Assembly: GCF_900129975.1 (NCBI RefSeq)
Contig: NZ_FSRG01000004.1
Span: 558,001-622,000, forward strand
Length of the DNA: 64,000 nt
Reading direction: 5' to 3'
Origin: Halodesulfovibrio marinisediminis DSM 17456
GTDB lineage: Bacteria > Desulfobacterota > Desulfovibrionia > Desulfovibrionales > Desulfovibrionaceae
Below, in pieces: positions 52,103 through 61,158 of this stretch. Under the pieces are notes generated by a model that did not search any database, was not told the DNA's origin, and saw only the letters and a list, made by a program, of their open reading frames with translations. The stretch's first letter is position 1, and every line of letters starts with the position of its first letter. The position numbers and the translations under genes were made by a program.

Positions 52103-52160
52103 AACGTTTAAAAATTAAACGTTATTTTTTGTAATGGCATAAAATAATACGTTTTTATGC
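52103..52160. promoter_or_regulatory. Palindromes upstream of zraP promoter (candidate ZraR sites)
   Basis: AACGTTTAA-AAA-TTAAACGTT (52103-52123) and GCATAAAA-N8-TTTTATGC (52137-52160) lie about 110-170 bp upstream of the sigma-54 promoter, at enhancer distance; the second overlaps the start of the kinase gene. Confidence 0.5.
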
Positions 52161-54052
52161 ATAAGAGGTTTGGAGCACAGAGCGCAATGCGTTCAAAAAA
52201 TACACGAAATGAGATAACTCCGGGAAGATTGCTCTCGCCATATTGTATAGTGGCGGTTGTTCTGCTTGTGGGATTGGGCGTAGCTTTTCTTACGTACAAT
52301 ACTATTCAGAAGAACATGAAAGAGTATGTGCGTCTGTACGAAGATAAGGGAGCCTCCCTTATCACCTCTGTAGAGGCTGGAGTACGGACAGATCTACGGA
52401 GCAGAAATTCAACAATCCGGCTCAAGTTGTTGTTGGACGAGATGGCAGACCGTCCCGAAATTTTCTTCATAGCTATTACCTTCAGTGATGGCACCATCAT
52501 GCAAAGTAGTTTTACTGAAGGGCAAAAACGCATGGAGGAACAGTTCTTACGGCGCATAAAGGAGTTGCCGAAAGGGGAAGAAGGACGCTCGATTATTTAC
52601 AATGCTAATGAGCGTCAGGTTTTTTTAGCCTATAGAGAATTTACCCCGTTAACTCGCAAGGAACTCTGGAATAAGCTGCAAAAGGAGCCGACCCTAAAGC
52701 CTTTAGAACGGTTTATGAAGTTGTTTCGTAAGAAGGCTTCAACAGAAGCAGCGACTATCACCCAGAAATCAACGAAGAAGGTTGATACGCAAAATCTTGC
52801 TAAGGATATCAGCACGCTTCTTAACTCTGCCGAAGATGATAAGGAACAGCCGGTTATCTATGTAGGACTGGATGCCCGTTCGTTGCGTGACTTACAGCGT
52901 GCCAGCACTGTACAGACTGTTGTTACGAGCAGCAGTGTGCTGCTGTTAGCTGTGGTTGGATTCTTATCCCTATACTGGGCGCATCGTGCTCAGCGTTCTC
53001 GTCGAAAAGCAGGACGGAGTCAGGCCATGGTTCAGGAGGTTGTATACAACTTGCCGGATGGACTGATTGTAACCGACAGTAATGATCAGATTGTTTACAT
53101 GAACGAGTTGAGCAAGGTCTTGTTGCACTGTGATGGGGACATTACCGCAGGACTTGATGCTGCTCACGTACTGTTACCGGATCTCGTGCCTTACTACATT
53201 AAGGCGCGTGAAGGATTGCTGCGTCGCGAGGAAGTTATTGAACTTTCGACTGAGGCATTACCGCTGCTGCCTGTGGGGGTAACAGGTTCTGTTATTAAAG
53301 ATGAGCATGATGTGGTTGTCGGAACTGTGTTCCTCATGCGCGACCTGCGTGAGATGCATAACTTGCAAACCGAAGTGGAGCGTAAGGGCAAACTTGCGGC
53401 TATCGGTTCCCTTGCGGCAGGTGTTGCACATGAAATCCGTAATCCGCTCAGTTCTATTAAAGGTGGTGCAACCTACCTTAAATCCCAGTTCTCACAAGGC
53501 AGTGCCGGAGAAAAAACAGCTACCATTGTTATTGACGAAGTGGAGCGTTTGAACCGTGTAATTACCGATCTTATCGGGCTTTCTCGTCCTTCGGATTTGA
53601 CCATGAAGCCAGTTGCTGTTGCCAGTGTAATCGAACATTGCACCGCGCTGATTACGCAGGAAGCGGAACTGCGAGATGTGTTGCTTTCTGTCAGTATTCC
53701 TGAAGACACCCCGTTTGTTATGTTAGATAAGGACAGGTTCTCGCAGGTTATTTTAAACCTGTGTCTGAACAGTCTGGATGCGATGGATGAAGGTGGTGAG
53801 TTAAAGGTTACCGTGGTGCCGGAGGCTCAGTCCATAAGCGTTATTGTGGAAGATAATGGCGAAGGTATGGACAACGAGACAAGAGAGCGGATTTTTGAGC
53901 CATATTTTACAACCAAGTCTCATGGCACGGGGCTTGGCTTGTCTGTCGTGCATAAGATTATTGAAGCCCATAACGGAATTATTCGTGTGTTCTCTCACAA
54001 GGATAAGGGAACACGATTTGTGATACAGCTGCCTTGTATGGATAAGGAGTAA
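52157..54052 (+). CDS. zraS: Membrane sensor kinase, ZraS-like
   Basis: 631 aa. Transmembrane helix at about 31-52, a large periplasmic region (to about 255) and a second helix (about 257-275), then a PAS domain (about 295-390, GLIVTDSNDQIVYMNEL), HisKA with AAIGSLAAGVAHEIRNPLSS near 415 and HATPase with NLCLNSLDAMDEGG, DNGEGMD and TGLGLSVVHKI. This is the NtrB/HydH/ZraS architecture. Its stop overlaps the regulator start (TAATG). The periplasmic part has a basic stretch (LFRKKASTEAATITQKSTKK). Confidence 0.85.
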   Translation: MHKRFGAQSAMRSKNTRNEITPGRLLSPYCIVAVVLLVGLGVAFLTYNTIQKNMKEYVRLYEDKGASLITSVEAGVRTDLRSRNSTIRLKLLLDEMADRPEIFFIAITFSDGTIMQSSFTEGQKRMEEQFLRRIKELPKGEEGRSIIYNANERQVFLAYREFTPLTRKELWNKLQKEPTLKPLERFMKLFRKKASTEAATITQKSTKKVDTQNLAKDISTLLNSAEDDKEQPVIYVGLDARSLRDLQRASTVQTVVTSSSVLLLAVVGFLSLYWAHRAQRSRRKAGRSQAMVQEVVYNLPDGLIVTDSNDQIVYMNELSKVLLHCDGDITAGLDAAHVLLPDLVPYYIKAREGLLRREEVIELSTEALPLLPVGVTGSVIKDEHDVVVGTVFLMRDLREMHNLQTEVERKGKLAAIGSLAAGVAHEIRNPLSSIKGGATYLKSQFSQGSAGEKTATIVIDEVERLNRVITDLIGLSRPSDLTMKPVAVASVIEHCTALITQEAELRDVLLSVSIPEDTPFVMLDKDRFSQVILNLCLNSLDAMDEGGELKVTVVPEAQSISVIVEDNGEGMDNETRERIFEPYFTTKSHGTGLGLSVVHKIIEAHNGIIRVFSHKDKGTRFVIQLPCMDKE

Positions 54053-55431
54053 TGATGCCAGCACATATTTTAATTGTTGATGATGACGGTTCGCACCGTA
54101 CGGTACTCCGCACTATTATTGAAGACTGGGGCTATGAAGTTTCTGAAGCTCCTGACGGTGAAACCGCTGTAGCAATGACGCAGGAGCGTCCGTATGACAG
54201 TGTGCTTATGGATATTCGCATGGGTGGTATGGACGGTATTACTGCACAGAAGCAGATTGCAAAGCATAATCCATCAATTCCTGTATTAATTATGACGGCG
54301 TATTCTTCCATTAATACAGCTGTACTTGCCTTGAAGCAGGGCGCATATGACTATCTTATTAAGCCGCTGGATTTTGATGTCTTAAAGTTGACCATAGAAC
54401 GGATGCTCGATCATACCCGTCTTGCCGAAGAGAACCGTTCTTTGAAAGAGAATAATTCGGTTAAAAATCAGTTCGGCATGGTCGGCAGCAGTGAGCGAAT
54501 GCATGAACTGGTAGAAACTGTTACTACTGTTGCCCCGACACATGCGCCGGTCCTTATTACAGGAGAGTCCGGAACAGGTAAGGAACTTGTTGCTAAAGCG
54601 GTGTATCAGGCAAGTGAACGTTCCAACAAACCGTTTGTGACCATTAACTGTGCTGCCTTGAGTGAAAGCCTGCTGGAGTCTGAATTGTTCGGGCATGAAA
54701 AGGGAGCTTTTACAGGGGCAGATAAACGTCGTGACGGACTGTTCTGGCAGGCGAACGGTGGTACAATTTTTATGGACGAAGTGGGGGAAATCCCCCTCTC
54801 GTTGCAGGCAAAGTTGCTACGTGTGTTGCAGCAGGGTGAATTGCAGCGTGTGGGGAGTGACGCAATCTTGCATGTAGATATCCGCGTTATTGCGGCTACG
54901 AACAGAGACTTGCAGGAAGAAGTTGCTAACAAGACGTTCCGTGAGGATTTATTTTACCGTCTTAATGTTATCGGGCTGGAAGTTCCTTCCTTGCGTGAGC
55001 GTCAGGCAGATATCCCATTATTAGCTGAGCATTTTATGAATATGTATGCTGCAAAATATGGCAAAAATATCGTGGGATTTTCTCCTCAGGCTATGGATGC
55101 TCTCGTAAATTGTCCGTGGCCGGGGAATATCCGTGAACTGGAAAACACGATGGAACGTGCTGTTATTATGGCTACTACAGAGTATATTACCGACAGGGAG
55201 TTGCCAGCTAACCTGCGTAAGGCCTTCCTAGAACAGACAGGCACTAATGCCGGTAGTGTTGAGTTGCCGTTGGGTGATGTTTCGCTCGAAAGTTTGGAAA
55301 AGCGCGCTGTGCAGGCCGCACTTAAAAAGCATAAAAAGAAAGTGGATGCTGCTAATGCATTGGGAATCACCCGTGCAACCCTGCATAGTAAGATTAAAAA
55401 ATACGGCCTTGAAGAAAGTAAGCGAAAGTAA
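54052..55431 (+). CDS. zraR: Sigma-54 response regulator, ZraR-like
   Basis: 459 aa: receiver (1-120, ILIVDDDGSH, VLMDIRMGGMDG), AAA+ domain with GESGTGKE, a canonical GAFTGA loop (KGAFTGADKRRDG) and GTIFMDEVGEIPL, and a Fis-type HTH at the C-terminus (KKVDAANALGITRATLHSKIK). Coupled to the kinase gene by overlap. Likely acts on the divergent zraP promoter. Confidence 0.92.
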   Translation: MMPAHILIVDDDGSHRTVLRTIIEDWGYEVSEAPDGETAVAMTQERPYDSVLMDIRMGGMDGITAQKQIAKHNPSIPVLIMTAYSSINTAVLALKQGAYDYLIKPLDFDVLKLTIERMLDHTRLAEENRSLKENNSVKNQFGMVGSSERMHELVETVTTVAPTHAPVLITGESGTGKELVAKAVYQASERSNKPFVTINCAALSESLLESELFGHEKGAFTGADKRRDGLFWQANGGTIFMDEVGEIPLSLQAKLLRVLQQGELQRVGSDAILHVDIRVIAATNRDLQEEVANKTFREDLFYRLNVIGLEVPSLRERQADIPLLAEHFMNMYAAKYGKNIVGFSPQAMDALVNCPWPGNIRELENTMERAVIMATTEYITDRELPANLRKAFLEQTGTNAGSVELPLGDVSLESLEKRAVQAALKKHKKKVDAANALGITRATLHSKIKKYGLEESKRK

Positions 55432-55493
55432 CTTGTTTATATGTTCACTAGTTGATTGATATCAGCTAGGTAACAGTTTTTTTGAACTGTACG

Positions 55494-55533
55494 AAAGGTA
55501 GAGTGCCGCGTCATGCGTACTCTGCCTTTTTTT
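55494..55533 (+). terminator. zraSR terminator
   Basis: AAAGG-T-AGAGT and ACTCT-G-CCTTT, followed by T. Confidence 0.75.
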
Positions 55534-55729
55534 TGTGTTTTGAGTATGCATTATTTGCCCTGAAGCACTTGGGTGAGTTGTTTTTTTAGCGTACGGATTT
55601 TTCAGATTCAAACTGTATTGTGATGCTCCATTATGCTGTTTTATATACAAAATACGGAGTTAATACTGGTACGAATCTTTGATTATGTATTATTTGAAGG
55701 AGGGATACTTAACAGAATGGTGTGCATAG

Positions 55730-56533
55730 ATGAAAAGAAGAACATTAAAACATATTGTATATGATACTATGTACTTGCAGGACACGCTTGCCGGCAAGGT
55801 TTTTAATTTTGTGCTTATAGCATGTATTCTTATGTCGGTAGGTGTTGTGCTTGCGTATTCAATTCCTTCTTTTGCTGCAGAATATTGGTACGCGGTAAAT
55901 TATTTGGAATTTTTTTTCACAGTACTTTTTACCATAGAATATGCCTTACGTGTTTGGTGTACTCCTTCTCCTAAGGCATATATAATGAGTGGTTACGGTG
56001 TGATAGATTTTCTGTCCATTGCTCCTACATGGATAACAATCCTCTTTCCTTTCTTCCCATCTCTTGCCCTATTACGCCTTTTTCGCGTGCTGCGAATCCT
56101 TCGTCTAGTAAAGTTATTGCAGTATTTGAACGATATGCACTTGATAGTGCAGATCTTGCGTAACAGTAGACGTAGGATTGCCGTGTTGACGTTATGGATT
56201 ATGGTGCTTGTCGTTATCTTTGGAACGTTGATGTACGTTATCGAGGGGCAGGAGCATGGTTTCACATCTATTCCTATTTCAATTTATTGGGCAATCGTCA
56301 CGTTGACTACAGTGGGCTATGGAGACATTGTCCCACAGACTGTGCTTGGCAAAGCTGTTGCGGCATTAATTATGTTGATTGGTTATAGTATGATAGTGAT
56401 ACTTGCTGGTGTTATTTCACAAGAATTTTCTGATATGAAAAAAAACATCCAAACGTTGTCGTGCAATTCATGTGGAAAGTCAGATCATGAGCATAATGCA
56501 GTGTATTGCAAGCATTGCGGTAATCGTTTGTAG
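55730..56533 (+). CDS. Voltage-gated-type potassium channel with C-terminal zinc ribbon
   Basis: 267 aa with six transmembrane helices. S4 carries regular arginines (LRLFRVLRILRLVKLL, about 113-128). The pore filter TVGYGD is near residue 200, flanked by ITLTT-like sequence and S6. After S6, a short coiled linker leads to a zinc-ribbon-like end CNSCGKSDHEHNAVYCKHCG, unusual for small Kv channels and perhaps metal-sensing. Monocistronic. Confidence 0.9.
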   Translation: MKRRTLKHIVYDTMYLQDTLAGKVFNFVLIACILMSVGVVLAYSIPSFAAEYWYAVNYLEFFFTVLFTIEYALRVWCTPSPKAYIMSGYGVIDFLSIAPTWITILFPFFPSLALLRLFRVLRILRLVKLLQYLNDMHLIVQILRNSRRRIAVLTLWIMVLVVIFGTLMYVIEGQEHGFTSIPISIYWAIVTLTTVGYGDIVPQTVLGKAVAALIMLIGYSMIVILAGVISQEFSDMKKNIQTLSCNSCGKSDHEHNAVYCKHCGNRL

Positions 56534-56863
56534 TGTTTTGTTACTGATGAATGATGAAAATTTTATGTGTTGATACTTTAGTTAACAGACATTAACATGC
56601 ACTTGCGTGCAGTATGTAGGAATAAAGTTATCATCTTTCAAATTAGCATAAGATATACATGGCCAAATTATTGACAGCTGCATCAAAGTAAATATCTACT
56701 ACCCTTCTTCGAAACTGCAGTACATTGTGTTATCAATAGAGGATGGGCGATAACATAATACAGTTGCCGGTACGATCGTATTTTACATCTGTCTGCACAT
56801 AGAATTCTCTTCGCACTATTGAGACGATTTTTTAGATAGAAATTAGCCTGGGCTGGAGCTCTT
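56534..56863. other. Intergenic region, nothing recognised
   Basis: 330 bp, AT-rich, presumably carrying the promoter of the TPR gene. I see no terminator, strong dyad or gene. Confidence 0.4.
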
Positions 56864-58219
56864 ATGTCGATGGAAAGTGTTTTAGCTAAAATGGAGTTTA
56901 GAAAGTTCGAGGCTAGTATAGTAGACTTTTTTTCAAAAAAGAACGGCTATGCAATTGTCTTGACTGAAGATACCAACTTTACGGCACTTTTGCGGCAAAC
57001 ACTCAACAAGCATCTTGGATTGCGGAATAAGTGTTTTTCGCAAGTCAGTACCGTTGAAGAAACAATTAAACAAATACGAAAAGAGCTTGCCGCCGGAAAA
57101 AAACTGTTAGTCTTTATCGAACGTATTCACAGGGATAAGGAAATGGCTTTTCTTGTTCGTAAGATTAAGAAAGACTATAGCAAGTGTAAGGTCTTTATCA
57201 CTATGACTGAAGCACCTCGTGAGCAGTTCATTCTTTTGCATGAGCTGGGCGCGGATAACTTCATTACAAAGCCTATTGCCATTAACACCTTTATTGAAAA
57301 GGTTGCACACAGCATTAAACCGCAAGGTAAGTTAGGGCAATTAATTGATATAGCGAAGACGATGTTGGAGCAGGGCGCATATGAAGATGCAGCCAATGTT
57401 GCAAGGACAGTGCTCAATGCCAAGCCGGATCTTTCGTCTGCCATGCTTGTAATGGGTGATGCGTATAAGGGACTGAAAAAATACGAACAGGCACATAAGT
57501 GTTATCTGGGAGCAGGAGACTCTGCCCCTCTCTTTCTTGATCCGTTAAAAAAGCTTGCTGATTTATACGGAGTTGCGGGCGTAAAGAAGCGGCAACTTGA
57601 TTGCCTTACAAAGCTGGACAAGATGAGTCCGCTGAACGTGGAGCGCAAGCTTGATATCGGTCATATTTATGTAGAGCTTGGCAACTATGTGAGTGCGGAT
57701 GTGTACTTTGAAGGTGCGCTTCGGCAGGCGAACAAGGAAGCTTTAGACTATGTAGGTAATGTTTCTCAGCAGATTGCTTCTGCGTATGAAAAACGTGATC
57801 CCGCTCGTGCGGAACAGTATCTTCGTAAGGCATTGCGCGCCAAAGGAGATAATCTCGATAAGGGTGATGTTGATACCTTTAACAGCCTTGGAATTGTGCT
57901 GCGTAAACAGGGCAAATGGCGTCAGGCTATTCAGGAATACAAGCGAGCATTGCAGATTTCACGCAGGGATGAGAATCTTTATTACAACATTGCAGTTGCT
58001 TCTGCAGAGGGAAAAGAGTTTGAGCAGGCTGCAGCGTATCTGCGTAAGGTTATTCAACTGAATGAGAACTTTGTGCGTACTGAACCGGCCGTAGCGTATA
58101 ATATGGGACTGATCTTTTTTAGAGCTTCTGACCTTGATATGGCTAAGATGCATCTGCAGATATGTTTGAGTTTGGATCCGAATCATGCCAGTGCCAAAAA
58201 AGTTTTATCACTTATGTAA
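56864..58219 (+). CDS. Degenerate receiver plus TPR protein
   Basis: 451 aa, GGAG upstream. The N-terminus (25-150) has a receiver-like fold (IVLTEDTNFTALLRQTLN, ending NFITKPI), but the phospho-acceptor site reads LLVFIERIHR, so it cannot be phosphorylated in the usual way. Residues of about 155-451 are tandem TPR repeats (AYEDAANVARTVLNAKPD, KYEQAHKCYLGAGD, KWRQAIQEYKRALQISRRD). Similar two-part proteins occur in desulfovibrios; presumably a scaffold. Function unknown. Confidence 0.8.
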   Translation: MSMESVLAKMEFRKFEASIVDFFSKKNGYAIVLTEDTNFTALLRQTLNKHLGLRNKCFSQVSTVEETIKQIRKELAAGKKLLVFIERIHRDKEMAFLVRKIKKDYSKCKVFITMTEAPREQFILLHELGADNFITKPIAINTFIEKVAHSIKPQGKLGQLIDIAKTMLEQGAYEDAANVARTVLNAKPDLSSAMLVMGDAYKGLKKYEQAHKCYLGAGDSAPLFLDPLKKLADLYGVAGVKKRQLDCLTKLDKMSPLNVERKLDIGHIYVELGNYVSADVYFEGALRQANKEALDYVGNVSQQIASAYEKRDPARAEQYLRKALRAKGDNLDKGDVDTFNSLGIVLRKQGKWRQAIQEYKRALQISRRDENLYYNIAVASAEGKEFEQAAAYLRKVIQLNENFVRTEPAVAYNMGLIFFRASDLDMAKMHLQICLSLDPNHASAKKVLSLM

Positions 58220-58241
58220 AATTTTATTTTACAGAAATACA

Positions 58242-58322
58242 AAAAAAGGCGGCTTTTTTTTGAATTGTTACGCGGTCTGTTGAATCGTTGCGTAGCAAGT
58301 AAAGGAGGGCTGCCTTTTTTTA
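58242..58322 (+). terminator. Terminator-like long stem
   Basis: AAAAAAGGC and GCCTTTTTT can pair across about 60 nt. Weak, but the T-tract is clear. Confidence 0.4.
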
Positions 58323-58469
58323 TGCTGAAAATAAAGGAGAAAATTTTTTTACTCACCTTGTTTCAATAATTACATTATCAAAAGTAGACTACTTGAGGTT
58401 ATCTGCAAAAATTGATATAGCTCGAAGCACATCACGAAAATTGTATATCTTCCTTGAGGAGGGGCGGAA

Positions 58470-59642
58470 GTGGCACACACTAAAGTAAATAAAACTATTG
58501 CTGAAATTAATGAGCGAATTCGTTCCGGTAAAGCTGTTGTATTGAACGCAGAAGAGATGGTTGATGCGGTCAAGACAATGGGTAAAGAAAAGGCTGCCAA
58601 AGAGGTAGACGTTGTGACTACCGGCACATTTTCGCCGATGTGCTCATCCGGTCTTCTTTTCAATATCGGGCAGCCGGAGCCGCCAACAATTAAAACATCC
58701 AAAGTAACTCTTAACGGCGTTCCTGCATATTCAGGTCTTGCTGCTGTGGATGGTTACATAGGCGCTACTGAGCCACGGGAAGATGATCCGCTTAACAAGG
58801 TATATCCGGGCCAGTTTAAATATGGCGGTGGTAACGTAATTGAAGACCTTGTTGCTGGTCGATCTGTTTCTCTGCGTGCTGAAGCATATGGAACGGACTG
58901 TTATCCGCGTAAGCTGTATGAGAAAGAAATTACTCTTGCTGACTTGCCGCATGCAGAGTTGTTGAACCCTCGTAACTGCTACCAGAACTACAATGCTGCT
59001 GTGAACCTTACTAGCCGTATTGTGTATACCTACATGGGACCGCTAAAGCCGAATATGCGCAACGTAAACTTTGCGACTGCCGGTTGTTTGTCTCCATTGT
59101 TTAATGATCCGTACTTTAAGACCATTGGCCTTGGAACTCGTATCTTCCTTGGTGGTGGTATCGGCTATGTTATTGGCGCTGGTACTCAACATGTACCAAA
59201 TCCTAAACGTAATGAACGGGGGATTCCTCTTTCTGCAGCCGGTACGCTGGAATTGAAGGGCGATTTAAAACAAATGGATGCCAGATACTTGCGCGGCCTG
59301 AGTTTCTTGGGATACGGTAACACTATGAGTGTCGGTGTAGGTATTCCGATTCCAATTCTCAACGAAGAAATGGCGTGGTACACAGGCGTTGCAGACAGTG
59401 ACATTCAGATGCCGGTAAAAGACTACGGCCATGATTATCCAAACGGATTACCGCGTGTGCTGCAACATTGTACATACGAGGAACTGAAGTCCGGTGAAGT
59501 TGAAATTATGGGCAAAAAGGTTGAAACAGTACCGATGACCAGTTACCCGATTTCACTTGAGATTGCAGATAAACTTAAAGAATGGATTCAAAAGGGCGAC
59601 TTCCTTTTGACCGAACCAGTGGAAAAAATTCCAGCATGGTAA
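58470..59642 (+). CDS. DUF39 homocysteine biosynthesis protein (aspartate-semialdehyde sulfurtransferase type)
   Basis: 390 aa from a GTG preceded by GAGGAGGGG. DUF39 proteins make homocysteine from aspartate semialdehyde and sulfide in methanogens and sulfate reducers. Family marks include DVVTTGTFSPMCSSG near residue 50, AYGTDCYPRKLYEKEITL with the conserved Cys near 136, and GGGIGYVIGAGTQH. The C-terminal CBS and the ferredoxin partner found in Methanosarcina are not seen here. It overlaps a LarE-like gene by 7 nt, implying coupled translation and perhaps a shared sulfur-transfer task. Confidence 0.9.
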   Translation: MAHTKVNKTIAEINERIRSGKAVVLNAEEMVDAVKTMGKEKAAKEVDVVTTGTFSPMCSSGLLFNIGQPEPPTIKTSKVTLNGVPAYSGLAAVDGYIGATEPREDDPLNKVYPGQFKYGGGNVIEDLVAGRSVSLRAEAYGTDCYPRKLYEKEITLADLPHAELLNPRNCYQNYNAAVNLTSRIVYTYMGPLKPNMRNVNFATAGCLSPLFNDPYFKTIGLGTRIFLGGGIGYVIGAGTQHVPNPKRNERGIPLSAAGTLELKGDLKQMDARYLRGLSFLGYGNTMSVGVGIPIPILNEEMAWYTGVADSDIQMPVKDYGHDYPNGLPRVLQHCTYEELKSGEVEIMGKKVETVPMTSYPISLEIADKLKEWIQKGDFLLTEPVEKIPAW

Positions 59643-60442
59643 ATACGTCTAAACTTCAAGCCCTTGAGTATAAGCTCAAGGGCTTTTTTTCTCCTGTATT
59701 GGCGTTTTCCGGTGGAGTGGACAGTCGTTTTCTGGCGCATCTCATGCACCGCGCAGAAATTAGCTTTACGGCAGTCCACATAACCGGTGAACATGTTCCC
59801 CGTGCGGAATCGGCTAAGGCTCTCAACTGGCTGCAAACGCATGATGTTTCGTATCAGGCTTTACGTCTTTCTCCGCTTTCTGTTCCGGAGATAGCGGAAA
59901 ATAACAAGACTCGTTGTTATCACTGCAAGAGGCTGTTATTTTCTAGTATTAAAGAACTGGTTCAGGTCAATGGCGGAGAAGGAGAACAGCTCGTCGTTAT
60001 CGATGGAACCAATGCTTCTGATCTGGGTGAATATCGTCCCGGGCTGAAGGCTTTGGAAGAGTTGGATGTTGTAAGCCCGCTCGCATTATGTGGAATCACT
60101 AAAGATGAAGTGCGTGAGTTGGCAAAAGCTACAGGCATGGAGCACTTTGACCAGCCTGCTACGCCGTGTCTGCTTACCCGCTTTTCATATGGTTGTACGC
60201 CGGATGAGCGTCTTTTGCAGAAGATTGAAGAGTGCGAGGCCGCACTTAAGCGTTACGGATTGCAGAATTTTAGAGTTCGTATCTTGGATGACGGCTCGCA
60301 GTTGCTTCAGGTGTCTACAGCAGAAAAAGGTCTATTGCATAAGCATCACGACGCTATTGAAGGTACCCTGCGCAGCGCAGGGTTTGAATCAGCAATAATT
60401 CACTGTTCTGAACGCGTAAGTGGATTTTACGACCGCAAATAG
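59636..60442 (+). CDS. larE: LarE-like ATP-dependent sulfur transferase
   Basis: About 268 aa from the ATG at 59636, inside the last codons of the DUF39 gene. PP-loop SGGVDS near residue 24 (ATP pyrophosphatase), CYHCK near 97, GTNASDLGEYRPG, and PATPCLLTRFSYGC near 175, where the Cys corresponds to the sacrificial Cys of LarE. LarE adds sulfur to the nickel-pincer cofactor of lactate racemase, using LarB and LarC, which are absent here. In this setting, a role in sulfur delivery for homocysteine formation is possible. Confidence 0.85.
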   Translation: MVNTSKLQALEYKLKGFFSPVLAFSGGVDSRFLAHLMHRAEISFTAVHITGEHVPRAESAKALNWLQTHDVSYQALRLSPLSVPEIAENNKTRCYHCKRLLFSSIKELVQVNGGEGEQLVVIDGTNASDLGEYRPGLKALEELDVVSPLALCGITKDEVRELAKATGMEHFDQPATPCLLTRFSYGCTPDERLLQKIEECEAALKRYGLQNFRVRILDDGSQLLQVSTAEKGLLHKHHDAIEGTLRSAGFESAIIHCSERVSGFYDRK

Positions 60443-60532
60443 AATCATCTGATACTCTATAGCACTACTGGACAACAGTAAGCTTCTTCTGTATCATCCC
60501 GACTTTCGAAAAGACCGCTAAGGAGAATTATA

Positions 60533-60643
60533 ATGGCTCATAAAAAACATGAACGTAAGAAAGAACTCGATCGTCGTCGTCATCGCCGTAAAAAAGCAAT
60601 GAAACTTCGCATTAAAGAAGCTGTTGCTGCTAAGAACGCATAA
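60533..60643 (+). CDS. Very small basic protein (DUF6800-like)
   Basis: 36 aa with AAGGAG at good spacing. The sequence is about half Lys/Arg (ERKKELDRRRHRRKKAMKLR) and probably one helix. It resembles the DUF6800 group of short basic proteins; it may bind nucleic acid or the ribosome. Missed by length-limited gene finding. Confidence 0.75.
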   Translation: MAHKKHERKKELDRRRHRRKKAMKLRIKEAVAAKNA

Positions 60644-60806
60644 GTTTCTTTTCGATAATTTTATCGGCTGCCTACAAGCGCGATAATGTTTTCCAGCTGC
60701 ATTTCAGGTTGGAAAACGGCATTTTTCTTGGCAGCGGTTTCATGTTTCTAAACAGTGAAGCCGCTGTTTAGCTTTTCTAAGTTTTGTATTGTTGATGGAG
60801 GGTATT

Positions 60807-61076
60807 ATGCCCATTTATGAATATCGCTGTAATGCGTGCGAACAAATTTTTGAAGAATGGACCACTTCCTGTTCTGAAAGTGACGAGTCCATTAAATGTC
60901 CTGTATGCGGTGGAGTAGCCGAGCGTATTATCTCCAACACTACTTTTGTGCTTAAAGGTGGTGGCTGGTATGTTTCCGAATATGGAAAAAACAGTGCGGC
61001 ATCGAATCCCGCTAAAAAGGATATTCCATCCGGTTCTTCCGGGTGTTCCAGCTCCTCATCTTCTTCTGCATCTTGA
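60807..61076 (+). CDS. FmdB-family zinc-ribbon protein
   Basis: 89 aa from the ATG at 60807 (GGAGG upstream; a frame six codons longer is less likely). Starts MPIYEYRCNACEQIFEEW, then CPVCGGVAERI, a zinc ribbon with two CxxC knuckles, followed by a Ser-rich tail with nine or more serines. FmdB-type proteins are putative regulators; the role here is not known. It precedes purB by 82 bp. Confidence 0.85.
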   Translation: MPIYEYRCNACEQIFEEWTTSCSESDESIKCPVCGGVAERIISNTTFVLKGGGWYVSEYGKNSAASNPAKKDIPSGSSGCSSSSSSSAS

Positions 61077-61158
61077 TAGATTTTTCGGCGGCCTGTACTG
61101 GCTGCCTTTTTTATGCATAGCAATCTTTAACCACAACCTTATGTAAGAGAACGCTAAA

